From contig CAZFYX010000047.1 in the NCBI GenBank assembly GCA_964523885.1, positions 1-64,000 on the forward strand: a stretch of 64,000 nt of DNA. Reading direction: 5' to 3'. Source of the DNA: SHXO01 sp964523885 (lineage in GTDB: Bacteria; Pseudomonadota; Gammaproteobacteria; Burkholderiales; SHXO01). Of the stretch, positions 24,996-33,657 are shown piece after piece. Position 1 is the stretch's first letter. Each line of letters begins with the position of its first letter. The notes below the pieces were generated by a model. It worked only from the letters and a program-made list of their open reading frames with translations. It was not told the DNA's origin and ran no database searches. A program made the translations under genes and the position numbers.

Positions 24996-27851
24996 TCAGC
25001 CCGGCCGGCGCCGGATCGATACCTTGACCTTGGGCGCCGGCTTTGGCGCCGGCGCCTGTGTGCGCACGTTGTTGCCGCCCTTCGCTCCGGCGCCCGCGAC
25101 ATTGCCGCCATTGTTGCCGGCCTTCTTCGCCGCGGCCTGCGGACGACCGCGGCGGCTCGCCGCCCCTGGCTGGGCCGACGAGCGCTTGCCGCCCGTTCCG
25201 TCCCCGCGGCCCGGCCCGTTGCGTGCACCTGCGCCTGCTGGGCGCCCGCCGTGCCGCCCCTGGCCGGCGCGCGGATTAGCACCGCGCTGTGCCAGCGGGG
25301 TCGGAGAGGCGGTGCTTCCGCTCTTGGCCAGTTCCTTCGCCGCCTTCTCGGCGAGCAGGTCCACCGCGTCATCGAGCGTCAGCGTCGCCGCATCCATGTC
25401 CGGTGGAACGGTGACGTTCACGTTGCCGTGCTTGACGTACGGTCCGTACCGACCGTCCAGAACCGCGACCGGCTGGTGGTCGATGGGGTGCAGGCCCAGG
25501 TTGCGTCCCGCCGCGGCGCCGCCGCGTTGCGTCTTGGGCTGCGCCAGCAACTCGATGGCGCGCTCCAGGCCGATCTCGTACACGCTGTCGCTCTTGGGAA
25601 TCGACTTGAACTGGCCGTCGTGCTTCACATACGGACCGAAGCGACCGATGCTCGCCTCGACGGGCTTGTTGGTCTGCGGGTGCAGGCCCAGCATGCGTGG
25701 CAGCGACAACAGCTGCAGTGCCTTGTCCAGCGTTTCGGGCGCGGCTTCGCGCGGGGTGGGCCACTCCGGAGGCCACTTGGCGCGGCGCGGCTTGGTGCCT
25801 TCCGTCGTCGGACCCAGCTGCACGTAGTAACCGAAGGGCCCCTTGAGCAAGAGGATGTCGAGCCCGGTGTCGGGATCCACCCCGAGGTTGAGGCCTTCGA
25901 CCGGCAGCGAATCCCACGGCCTGGTGTAGTCGCACTTGGGATAGCCGCTGCAGCCGACGAACAACCCGCGGCGGCTGTTCTGCAGCAGGATGGTGTTGCC
26001 GCACTTGGGACACGCCTCCGCCGGGCGCCCTTCGTCCTGCCAGGCCTTGCTCAGCACGCGCGCGGCGAAGTCCTTCCAGGTGGTAACCGCGGGGTCGGCG
26101 GCCGGCAGCGGCACTCCGCGCCCGGTCTCGCCCTTCTCGGACAGCGTGCCGACGAACGGCTCCCAGAACTCGCGCAACACCTTCACCCAGTCCAGTTCGC
26201 CGTTGGAGATCTGGTCGAGCTCCTCCTCCATCTCCGCAGTAAAGGCGTAGTCCACGTACTTGCCGAAGTGGGCGGTGAGGAAGCCGTTGACGATGCGGCC
26301 CAGGTCGGTGGGCATGAAGCGCTTCTTGTCGAGCACCGCGTAGCCGCGGTCCTGCAGCGTGGAGATGATGTTGGCGTAGGTCGAGGGACGGCCGATGCCG
26401 TATTCCTCGAGCCGCTTGACCAGGCTCGCTTCGGTATAGCGCGGCGGCGGCAGGGTGAAATGCTGCTCGCCGTAGATGCGCTCGACGGCGATCTGCTCGC
26501 CCTCCTCGAGCGGAGGCAGCCTGGCCTCGCCTTCCTCGTCGGTGTCGTCGGCGCCCTCCAGGTAGACCGCCATGAAGCCCGGGAACACCAGGGTCTGTCC
26601 GGTGGCACGGAAGAACGTGTCCTCCTTGCCGATGCGGATGTCGATGCCGGTCGTGTCGTAGCGTGCCGCGGTCATCTGCGAGGCCAGCGTACGCTTCCAG
26701 ATCATCTCGTAGAGGCGGGCCTGGTCCGGCGTGAGGTATTCGCGCACCTGCTCCGGCGTGCGGAAGATCGAGGTGGGACGGATCGCCTCGTGCGCCTCCT
26801 GCGCGTTCTTCGACTTGCTCTTGTATTCGACGGCCGACTTGGGAAGGTAGGGCGCGGCGAAGTTCTTCGACACGTAGTCGCGGATCTCGCGGACCGCCTC
26901 GTCGGCCAGGTTGGTCGAGTCCGTCCGCATGTAGGTGATCAGGCCGACCGTGCCGCCGTCGATGTCCACGCCTTCATACAGCTGCTGCGCGGTGCGCATC
27001 GCGCTGCTGGCCGACATCCCCAGCTTGCGTACGGCTTCCTGCTGCAGCGTGGAGGTGATGAACGGCGCGGCCGCGAAGCGCGATTTGGGCTTCTTCTCGA
27101 CCTTGTCGACGGTGGCGGTGCCCCCGGCCGACTTGAGCAGCTCCGCGACCAGCTTCTCCTGCTGGGCTGCATCCTTCACGTCGAACTGCTCGACCTTGCG
27201 CCCGCGGTGCTGGGTGAGCCGGGCGGTGAACGCGTCCTTCTCCTTGCGGCTGTCGAGATGGATGCTCCAGTACTCCTGGCTCCTGAAGGCCTCGATCTCG
27301 AGCTCGCGCTCGACGATCAGGCGCAGGGCCGGGCTCTGCACGCGCCCTGCCGACAGGCTGGGGCCGATCTTGCGCCAGAGCAGCGGGGACAGGTTGAAAC
27401 CGACCAGGTGGTCGAGCGCCCTGCGCGCCTGCTGCGCATTGACCAGCGGCATCGAGATGTCGCGGGGATTGCCGACCCCTTCCTTCACCGCGGACTCGGT
27501 GATCTCGTAGAAGACCACGCGCTTGAGCGGACGGTTGCGCAGGTTCTTGCGTCCGCGGATGATCTCCGACAGGTGCCAGGCGATCGCCTCGCCTTCGCGG
27601 TCCGGGTCGGTCGCCAGCAGGATCTGGTCGGCCTGCTCCGCCGCCCGCGCGATCGCGTCCACGTGCTTCTTGTTGCGCTCGACCAGCGCGTAGCGCATGC
27701 GGAAGTCGTGCTCGGGGTCGACCGCGCCCTCCTTGGCCTCCAGGTCACGGACGTGTCCGTAGGACGCGAGCACTTCGAAGTTGCGTCCCAGGTACTTCTT
27801 CAGGGTCTTGGCTTTGGAGGGAGATTCGACGATGAGGAGGCTGTGTGCCAT
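24996..27851 (-). CDS. topA: DNA topoisomerase I
   Basis: 951-residue type IA topoisomerase that relaxes negative supercoils. TOPRIM starts LIVESPSKAKTL with the acidic motif DPDREGE at 82-88; the active-site tyrosine is Y307 in TYMRTDS. GRPSTYA marks the cap region; a cysteine pair motif (CPKCGNTILLQNSRRGLFVGC) begins the C-terminal DNA-binding part, followed by two to three GPYVKHG-type repeats. The last about 100 residues are a Gly/Ala/Pro/Arg/Lys-rich low-complexity tail. The ATG giving MAHSLLIVESPSK is chosen; a 24-codon upstream extension lacks conservation. Confidence 0.96.
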   Translation of the reverse strand: MAHSLLIVESPSKAKTLKKYLGRNFEVLASYGHVRDLEAKEGAVDPEHDFRMRYALVERNKKHVDAIARAAEQADQILLATDPDREGEAIAWHLSEIIRGRKNLRNRPLKRVVFYEITESAVKEGVGNPRDISMPLVNAQQARRALDHLVGFNLSPLLWRKIGPSLSAGRVQSPALRLIVERELEIEAFRSQEYWSIHLDSRKEKDAFTARLTQHRGRKVEQFDVKDAAQQEKLVAELLKSAGGTATVDKVEKKPKSRFAAAPFITSTLQQEAVRKLGMSASSAMRTAQQLYEGVDIDGGTVGLITYMRTDSTNLADEAVREIRDYVSKNFAAPYLPKSAVEYKSKSKNAQEAHEAIRPTSIFRTPEQVREYLTPDQARLYEMIWKRTLASQMTAARYDTTGIDIRIGKEDTFFRATGQTLVFPGFMAVYLEGADDTDEEGEARLPPLEEGEQIAVERIYGEQHFTLPPPRYTEASLVKRLEEYGIGRPSTYANIISTLQDRGYAVLDKKRFMPTDLGRIVNGFLTAHFGKYVDYAFTAEMEEELDQISNGELDWVKVLREFWEPFVGTLSEKGETGRGVPLPAADPAVTTWKDFAARVLSKAWQDEGRPAEACPKCGNTILLQNSRRGLFVGCSGYPKCDYTRPWDSLPVEGLNLGVDPDTGLDILLLKGPFGYYVQLGPTTEGTKPRRAKWPPEWPTPREAAPETLDKALQLLSLPRMLGLHPQTNKPVEASIGRFGPYVKHDGQFKSIPKSDSVYEIGLERAIELLAQPKTQRGGAAAGRNLGLHPIDHQPVAVLDGRYGPYVKHGNVNVTVPPDMDAATLTLDDAVDLLAEKAAKELAKSGSTASPTPLAQRGANPRAGQGRHGGRPAGAGARNGPGRGDGTGGKRSSAQPGAASRRGRPQAAAKKAGNNGGNVAGAGAKGGNNVRTQAPAPKPAPKVKVSIRRRPG

Positions 27852-27896
27852 GCGGGGCCTTGGCGCGGAATTGCGCGGATTACGTGGATTCGCCTG

Positions 27897-27917
27897 CGGG
27901 CCGGCAGATCCGGCCCG
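27897..27917. repeat. GC-rich hairpin upstream of topA
   Basis: CGGGCCGG (27897-27904) pairs perfectly with CCGGCCCG (27910-27917) around a five-base loop. It lies in the 196-base gap between smg and topA, 22 bases before the REP-like element. Confidence 0.55.
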
Positions 27918-27938
27918 AGGCACCAGGATTCAAGTGGT

Positions 27939-27961
27939 GTAGGGCGGGCCTGCAGCCCGCC
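27939..27961 (+). repeat. REP-like element (GTAG plus palindrome)
   Basis: A GTAG tetranucleotide (27939-27942) is followed at once by GGCGGGC, a five-base CTGCA spacer, and GCCCGCC, a 7-bp perfect stem. This is the defining architecture of REP elements mobilised by REP-associated tyrosine transposases. Only one copy is seen in this window, so membership of a dispersed family is unproven. Confidence 0.5.
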
Positions 27962-28047
27962 GGATCGAAACAGCAATCAATGCGCCGCTGCCGGCGCTTT
28001 CAGGAACTCCGTGGCGAGGGGACCTCGCGCGCCCTGCCGCCTGGCAA

Positions 28048-28509
28048 CTAGTGCAGCGGGCCCGAGCGCTCGGAAGCGAGCAGTTCCTCGACGATCAGTA
28101 CATCCAGCTGGCGGCCATCGTTCCACAGCACCATCAGCACCACCAGCTTGACCTGGTCGATGCCGACCTCGCGGTCGGCCAGTGCCATGATCCGATCGAT
28201 CACCAGCTCGCGCCGGGTCGCGTCCAGGACGCCGGCCGCCTCGAGGAAGTGCAGGTAGCCACGGCTGTCGACACCAATCTTCTGCTGCTCCGGCCCGGCG
28301 AACTGCCGGACCGAGGAAGGTGCAGCCTGCGTGCGCATCGGCAAGTCGGCTGCCGACTGCTCATGCAGCGCGGTGAGCCACCTGAGGGCGTCCTCGATGT
28401 CTTCCGGTTCGAATCCTGCCGATGTCAACTGCCGGGGAAGAGCGTCCAGATCCGGGTAGCCCCCGAAATCGAAGAATCGCTCCACCAGATAGGCCAGTAT
28501 GTCGAACAC
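28048..28509 (-). CDS. smg: Smg/DUF494 family protein
   Basis: 153-residue Smg homologue of unknown biochemical role, found next to dprA in many beta- and gammaproteobacteria. The N-terminus MFDILAYLVERFFDF is the family signature and the C-terminus (VGIDQVKLVVLMVLWNDGRQLDVLIVEELL) is also conserved. It appears to start at GTG with a weak ribosome-binding site, 40 bases after dprA. All-alpha, cytoplasmic, no metal motif seen. Confidence 0.9.
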   Translation of the reverse strand: MFDILAYLVERFFDFGGYPDLDALPRQLTSAGFEPEDIEDALRWLTALHEQSAADLPMRTQAAPSSVRQFAGPEQQKIGVDSRGYLHFLEAAGVLDATRRELVIDRIMALADREVGIDQVKLVVLMVLWNDGRQLDVLIVEELLASERSGPLH

Positions 28510-28549
28510 CTAGGGTGCCAGGCTCCATCCCGCAACACCGCGGGCAGTC

Positions 28550-29599
28550 TTATCGGCGGCGCTGAAATGCGCCGCCCGGCAACCGATCGACGAACCCGTC
28601 GAGTTCCAGCAGCAACAGGATGGCTGAAGCCGCATCGGGCGTCAAGTTGCCGGCTGCGCACGCGGCGTCGAGGTCGAACGGTTCGAAGTCGAGTGCGTCC
28701 AGCAGCTTCTGCGCCTCAGGTGTGCCTGTCCGCGCAGGTGATGTCGCCGGTGGCGCCTCGCTGGCGGCCGGTGCCAGCCGCAACTCCTCGAGTACGTCCT
28801 GCGCCGATTCGACCAGCTTCGCGCCTTGCTTGATCAGCCAGTGGCAACCCTTCGACTGCGGCGAGTGGATCGATCCGGGTACCGCGAAGACGTCGCGTCC
28901 CTGCTCGAGTGCGAAGCGCGCGGTGATGAGTGAACCGCTTTCCAGCGCCGCCTCGACCACCAGACAACCACGGGCCAGTCCGCTGATGATGCGGTTGCGG
29001 CGGGGAAAGTTGCCGGGCAGGGGCGGCGTGCCGAGCGGGAACTCCGACACCAGCGCGCCCTGCGATCCGATCTGGTACGCAAGGTCGCGGTTGCGTGCCG
29101 GATAGACCCGGTCCAGCCCGGTGCCCACGACCGCGATGGTGGATGCTGTCCCCTCCAGAGCGCCGCGATGGGCCGCCGCGTCAATTCCCAGCGCGAGGCC
29201 GCTGACGATGGCCAGCCCCGCATCGCTCAGTGCGCGCGCGAAGGCCTGCGCATCTTCTGCTCCGCGGCGCGATGCGCTGCGGCTCCCGACAATGGCGAGG
29301 CTCTGCTGGCGCAGCAGGTCGAGTCTGCCGAGCACGAACAGCGCAGCCGGCGGGTCGGCGGTTTCCAGCAGGGCGGGAGGGTACGCGGCATCAGCCAGCG
29401 TCACCAGGTGGTGATTGGGCTGCTGCAACCACTCCAGATGGGCGGCGAGCGTGGCGGCCGGCGGTCCTACGACGATCGCATCAGCGAGGCCAGTGCCCAC
29501 TTCCGCGGAGAGTGAGGCACGGGAGGCCTCCGTGGCCGCCTCAGGCGACCCGAAGCGGGCCAGGAGGGTGCGCACGGCCAGCGGGCCGGCGCCTGCCAC
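28550..29599 (-). CDS. dprA: DNA-processing protein DprA (start codon uncertain)
   Basis: 349 residues from the only conventional start (GTG at 29599). DprA protects incoming single strands and loads RecA during natural transformation. The Rossmann core has LAIVGSRSASRRGAEDA, VSGLALGIDAAAHRGAL and the GNFPRRNRIISGLA signature; a C-terminal winged-helix-like domain follows. Homology to the N-terminal helical domain (AELAEARAWLRLTL) continues upstream of the GTG as far as an in-frame TGA at 29666-29668, the stop of the preceding LysM gene, with no ATG, GTG or TTG between. A non-standard start (for example ACG after an AGGGG) is possible. Confidence 0.92.
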   Translation of the reverse strand: MAGAGPLAVRTLLARFGSPEAATEASRASLSAEVGTGLADAIVVGPPAATLAAHLEWLQQPNHHLVTLADAAYPPALLETADPPAALFVLGRLDLLRQQSLAIVGSRSASRRGAEDAQAFARALSDAGLAIVSGLALGIDAAAHRGALEGTASTIAVVGTGLDRVYPARNRDLAYQIGSQGALVSEFPLGTPPLPGNFPRRNRIISGLARGCLVVEAALESGSLITARFALEQGRDVFAVPGSIHSPQSKGCHWLIKQGAKLVESAQDVLEELRLAPAASEAPPATSPARTGTPEAQKLLDALDFEPFDLDAACAAGNLTPDAASAILLLLELDGFVDRLPGGAFQRRR

Positions 29600-29665
29600 C
29601 AGCGTCAGGCGCAGCCAGGCACGTGCTTCGGCGAGCTCCGCGGTAGTCGTGGCGACCCCTGCAGT

Positions 29666-30775
29666 TCAGGGATTGCCGAAGTTGTCGCGTACGTTGACCG
29701 GCTTGGTCGCGGTCATCACCAGCGCGTAGGACAGCTTCTCGAACACCCGGAACACCATCAGCAGGCCATAGCGCTGCTCGGGCAGCTGCACCACACGGCC
29801 GTCGGGCAGCGCAGCCTTGCCCTCCGACTTGTACAGCGCGAGGACGTTGCCCACTTCGAGGCCCTCGCGAGCCCCGCGGTTGAGGATCACGACCTGGTAG
29901 GTGCCGATCTCCCAGACACTGTTGTCGGAGCCGGCGATCACCGTGCCGCGCACCGGCTTGTCGGGTGCATGCGGGATGTAGCTGCGGGTCTGCAGCGGAG
30001 GGGCGATCGTCAGCCGGTCGCCCAGGCCGATCTCCTGGTTGGCCTTCGCGATCTGCACCGTGCTCACCTCGCCGAAGCCCGTCACGTCGGCATCGCCGAG
30101 ATAGACCGCCTCGAACCCGAGCAGCTCCTTGGTATCGGGGTCCTGGAACATGCGCCCCTTGCGGTACACCTGCCAGCGCGGCCCCTTCTCCTTGTTCAGG
30201 CCGGACACATAGGCCACGTCACCGGCCGACACCGCCACCCGCTTGTCGCTGGCGGCGATGATCGAGGGGGCGCGATTCACCTGGTCGGCGTCCACGACCA
30301 GCGGACGCACCAGGAACGGATCGATGTCCTTCGCGGCGATGGTGGGAATGGGCAGCGCGTTGAGGGCGCTTGCGCGCATCTGCGGGCTGAGCCTGGAGAC
30401 CTGCAACTCGTAGCCGTACCAGCGCGATGCCCCACCGTCCGCCTCGCCTTCGAGACGCAGGCGCGGGGTCTTGCCGGACAGGTCCAGGACGAGCACGTCG
30501 CCCGGATAGATCCAGTGGGGATTGCGGATTTCGTCCTTATTTATGCCCCAGAGCTCGGGCCACTTCCACGGATTCCTGAGATAGCGGGCCGAGATCCCCC
30601 ACAGCGTGTCGCCCTTGACCACGACGTAGCGGGCCGGCACATTGTCCTGCAGCACCGGGGCCTCGGCAGCGGCCGGGGCGGTTTCGGCAGGAGCCGGCTG
30701 GTCCTCGCTGCGGGCGAGCGACGAACCGAGCGCAAGGCCGAGGGTCAAGGAGGCAACCGATATAATTCTGAGCAT
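29666..30775 (-). CDS. LysM peptidoglycan-binding protein (secreted)
   Basis: 369 residues. A signal peptide (MLRIISVASLTLGLALGSSLARS, cut near residue 23) and an Ala/Pro/Glu-rich linker lead to one LysM domain, RYVVVKGDTLWGISARYLRNPWKWPELWGIN...NPHWIYPGDVLVL (about residues 48-98), which binds peptidoglycan. The remaining about 260 residues are beta-rich without a catalytic motif I recognise; the family always sits upstream of dprA-smg in betaproteobacteria and opposite def. The ATG at 30775 is chosen because it begins the signal peptide. It is probably periplasmic and wall-bound; its role is unknown. Confidence 0.88.
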   Translation of the reverse strand: MLRIISVASLTLGLALGSSLARSEDQPAPAETAPAAAEAPVLQDNVPARYVVVKGDTLWGISARYLRNPWKWPELWGINKDEIRNPHWIYPGDVLVLDLSGKTPRLRLEGEADGGASRWYGYELQVSRLSPQMRASALNALPIPTIAAKDIDPFLVRPLVVDADQVNRAPSIIAASDKRVAVSAGDVAYVSGLNKEKGPRWQVYRKGRMFQDPDTKELLGFEAVYLGDADVTGFGEVSTVQIAKANQEIGLGDRLTIAPPLQTRSYIPHAPDKPVRGTVIAGSDNSVWEIGTYQVVILNRGAREGLEVGNVLALYKSEGKAALPDGRVVQLPEQRYGLLMVFRVFEKLSYALVMTATKPVNVRDNFGNP

Positions 30776-30910
30776 TGAAGGCTCCCGACGCGGGTGGACG
30801 CGATTCTCCTGGCAGGCCCGGGATCCGGGCGGGGAGAAAAGGTTCTTAGCTCGCAACATCAAGTACTTCCCTCGCATTCTGCACATAGTGGTTTAAACTG
30901 GCAAGCCGCC

Positions 30911-31414
30911 ATGGCCCTGCTGCCGATCCTGCACTACCCCGATGAACGCCTGCACAAGGTCGCCGCACCCGTGCAGGAGATTAACGACCGGATTCGCCAA
31001 CTCGTTAGGGATATGGCCGAAACGATGTATGCGGCGCCCGGCGTCGGCCTGGCAGCGACCCAGGTCGACGTGCACCTGCAGATCATCGTCATCGACACGT
31101 CCGAGGCGCACGACCAGCTGCGCGTCTTCATCAACCCCGAGATCGTCGAATCCCGTGGCACCGCAGAGTGCGAAGAGGGCTGCCTGTCGGTTCCCGGCGT
31201 CTACGAGACCGTCACGCGGGCGGAATGGGTCCGGGTACGCGCCATGGATGCCGACGGCAACCCCTTCGAACTGGAGGCCGACGGGCTGCTGGGGGTGTGC
31301 ATCCAGCACGAAATAGACCACCTCCGCGGCAAAGTCTTCGTCGAGTACCTGTCCCGGCTCAAGCAGTCGCGCATCGTCTCCAAGCTCAAGAAGCAGCAGC
31401 GCCGGGCCATGTGA
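30911..31414 (+). CDS. def: Peptide deformylase
   Basis: 167-residue metalloenzyme removing the formyl group from nascent proteins. The three motifs are intact: GVGLAATQV (44-52), EGCLSVP with metal ligand C91, and QHEIDHL with H133, E134 and H137. Length is standard. The ATG at 30911 (MALLPILHYPDERL) is chosen; the frame is open upstream without conservation. Its stop shares a base with the fmt start (TGATG), so the formylation and deformylation enzymes are co-expressed. A TAAACT hexamer at 30894-30899 could be its -10. Confidence 0.97.
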   Translation: MALLPILHYPDERLHKVAAPVQEINDRIRQLVRDMAETMYAAPGVGLAATQVDVHLQIIVIDTSEAHDQLRVFINPEIVESRGTAECEEGCLSVPGVYETVTRAEWVRVRAMDADGNPFELEADGLLGVCIQHEIDHLRGKVFVEYLSRLKQSRIVSKLKKQQRRAM

Positions 31415-32343
31415 TGCGGATCGTGTTCGCCGGAACGCCGGCCTTCGCCCGAGTTGCGCTGGAGGGCTTGCTGGCCGCCGGCCACGAGGTCTGCCTGGTG
31501 CTGACCCAGCCGGACCGTCCGTCCGGCCGCGGCATGCAGCTGCGGCCGTCCGAGGTCAAGGCGCTGGCGCTGCAGCGCGGACTCCCCGTCATGCAGCCGG
31601 CCAGCCTGAAGGACGAGGCGGTGCAGCGGGAGCTCGCCGCGCAGGCGGCCGTCACGATGGTGGTGGCCGCGTACGGTCTGATTCTGCCCTCCGCCGTACT
31701 GGACCTGTTCCCGCTGGGCTGCATCAACATCCACGCCTCGCTGCTCCCGCGCTGGCGCGGCGCGGCCCCCATCCAGCGCGCCATCCTCGCCGGCGATGCG
31801 CAGACCGGCATCAGCATCATGCGCATGGAAGCCGGGCTGGACACCGGCCCGGTCTTCCTCGAGGAACGCATCGCCATCGGGGCGCAGGATACCGCCGGCA
31901 CGCTGCACGACCGCCTGGCCGGACTGGGCGCGGAACTGGTCGTGCGGGCTCTGGACCAGCTCGAGCGCGGCGGGCTCGAGCCCCGGCCGCAGCCGGCGGA
32001 CGGCGTCACCTACGCAGTGAAGATCACCAAGGAGGAGGCCGTACTGGACTGGCACGCGAGCGCGCAGACGCTCGAACGCAAGGTGCGCGCGTTCGATCCG
32101 GTCCCGGTCGCGTACTTCCGCCATGGTGGCGAGAGCCTGCGGGTGTGGCGTGCCTGCGCACTGCCGGGACCGTCCGGCCCGCCCGGCCTGGTGGCACATG
32201 CCGGTGATGCGGGTATCGTCGTGCATTGCGGCAGCGGCGCCCTGCGGCTGGAGGAGCTGCAGCGTCCCGGGGGCCGTCGCCTGCCGGCGCGCGAGTTCCT
32301 CCGCGGCCTGTCCATCCCTGCAGGTACCGTTCTGGGCGGATGA
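31414..32343 (+). CDS. fmt: Methionyl-tRNA formyltransferase
   Basis: 309-residue enzyme transferring formyl from 10-formyl-THF to initiator Met-tRNA. The N-terminal Rossmann domain starts MRIVFAGTPAFARVALEGLL; the formyl-donor site is INIHASLLPRWRGAAPIQRAI (about 105-125); a C-terminal OB-fold tRNA-binding domain follows (about 205-309). Start and stop overlap def and rsmB respectively by one and four bases. Confidence 0.97.
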   Translation: MRIVFAGTPAFARVALEGLLAAGHEVCLVLTQPDRPSGRGMQLRPSEVKALALQRGLPVMQPASLKDEAVQRELAAQAAVTMVVAAYGLILPSAVLDLFPLGCINIHASLLPRWRGAAPIQRAILAGDAQTGISIMRMEAGLDTGPVFLEERIAIGAQDTAGTLHDRLAGLGAELVVRALDQLERGGLEPRPQPADGVTYAVKITKEEAVLDWHASAQTLERKVRAFDPVPVAYFRHGGESLRVWRACALPGPSGPPGLVAHAGDAGIVVHCGSGALRLEELQRPGGRRLPAREFLRGLSIPAGTVLGG

Positions 32344-33638
32344 TCGAGATCCAGCGCCACGCGAGCGATGCCCTGCTCGCGGTCGAGCGCGGCCGCAGCC
32401 TGACCCCCACGCTGGCTGCGCTCTGGGCCAGCCAACCCGGGCTGACCGCGGCGCAGCGCGGCGCGATCCAGGACCTGGCGTTCGGATCGTGCCGCTGGCG
32501 CGGCACCCTGCAGGCGATCCTCACCGCCCTGCTCCACAAGCCCCTGACCGATGCTGCGCTGCAGGCACTCCTGCTCGTCGCGCTCTACCAGCTCCAGTAC
32601 ACCCGCGCCGCGCCGTACGCGGTGGTGGATTCGGCGGTGCGTGCCTGTGCCCTAGTCGGTCAGCCGGGTGCCAAGGGCCTGGTCAACGCGCTGTTGCGCA
32701 ACTTCCTGCGCTTGCGCGAGAGCCTGGCGGAGCGGGCCCGCGCGACCGAGCAGGGCCGCTTTTCCTACCCGCAATGGTGGATCGATGCCGTACGGGCGGC
32801 CTGGCCGCTACGCTACGAATCGGTCCTGGATGCGGGCAATGGCCATCCGCCGATGACGCTGCGAGTCAACCGCCGCCGCATCGAGCCGGACGCCTATGCC
32901 GCGCTCCTGCACGCCGAGGGGATCGCCGCGCAGCGCACCGGTCCGGTGGCACTGCGCCTGGAGCAGCCGGTTCCGGTGCAGCGCCTGCCCGGCTTCGCCG
33001 AGGGGCTGGCCTCGGTGCAGGACCTCGGCGCGCAATTCGCCGCGCCACTGCTCGACCTGCGCGCCGGCCAGCGGGTGCTGGATGCGTGCAGCGCGCCAGG
33101 GGGGAAGACCGCGCACCTGCTCGAATCCTGCGACGTGCAACTCCTTGCCCTGGATCAGGATTCCGGGCGCCTGGAGCGTGTCGGGCAGAATCTCGCGCGC
33201 CTGGGGCTGCACGGCACACTGCGCGCCGCCGACGCCGGTGCCCTCGACCGCTGGTGGGACGGAGTGCCCTTCGACCGGATCCTGCTCGATGCGCCCTGCA
33301 CCGCTTCGGGGGTGGTAAGGCGGCACCCCGACAGCAAGTGGCTGCGCCGTCCGGGCGACGTGGAACAGCTGGCGCGCGACCAGGCCCGGCTGCTGCGGGC
33401 CGTGTGGCAGACCCTTGCCCCGGGTGGTAAATTGCTCTTCGTGACCTGCTCGCTCTTTCCTGCCGAGACCCATCTGCAGGTCGACGCCTTCCTGGCCGAC
33501 CATGGGGATGCCGTGCGCCTGCCCCTGCGCGACTTTCCGCAACCCTCGGGACAGCTGCTGCCCGACGCGGGGCACGACGGCTTCTTCTATGCCTTGCTGC
33601 AGGCGCGGCCGGCAGGCGCAGGTGACCACGCGCGCTGA
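32340..33638 (+). CDS. rsmB: 16S rRNA (cytosine967-C5)-methyltransferase
   Basis: 432-residue RNA methyltransferase. The N-terminal NusB-like helical domain (about 1-140) is followed by a SAM-binding fold with DACSAPGGKTAHLLE. The two mechanistic cysteines are C320 in DAPCTASG and C370 in TCSLFPAE. The ATG overlaps the fmt stop (ATGA). Confidence 0.96.
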   Translation: MIEIQRHASDALLAVERGRSLTPTLAALWASQPGLTAAQRGAIQDLAFGSCRWRGTLQAILTALLHKPLTDAALQALLLVALYQLQYTRAAPYAVVDSAVRACALVGQPGAKGLVNALLRNFLRLRESLAERARATEQGRFSYPQWWIDAVRAAWPLRYESVLDAGNGHPPMTLRVNRRRIEPDAYAALLHAEGIAAQRTGPVALRLEQPVPVQRLPGFAEGLASVQDLGAQFAAPLLDLRAGQRVLDACSAPGGKTAHLLESCDVQLLALDQDSGRLERVGQNLARLGLHGTLRAADAGALDRWWDGVPFDRILLDAPCTASGVVRRHPDSKWLRRPGDVEQLARDQARLLRAVWQTLAPGGKLLFVTCSLFPAETHLQVDAFLADHGDAVRLPLRDFPQPSGQLLPDAGHDGFFYALLQARPAGAGDHAR

Positions 33639-33657
33639 CCGACCCGGACTGCGGGCG

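Noticed and set aside
24867..28151. 1094-codon plus-strand open frame over topA
   Set aside because: Antisense shadow of the conserved topA gene; composition is Arg/Leu/Val/Asp-rich as expected from high-GC complement frames and no motif is present.
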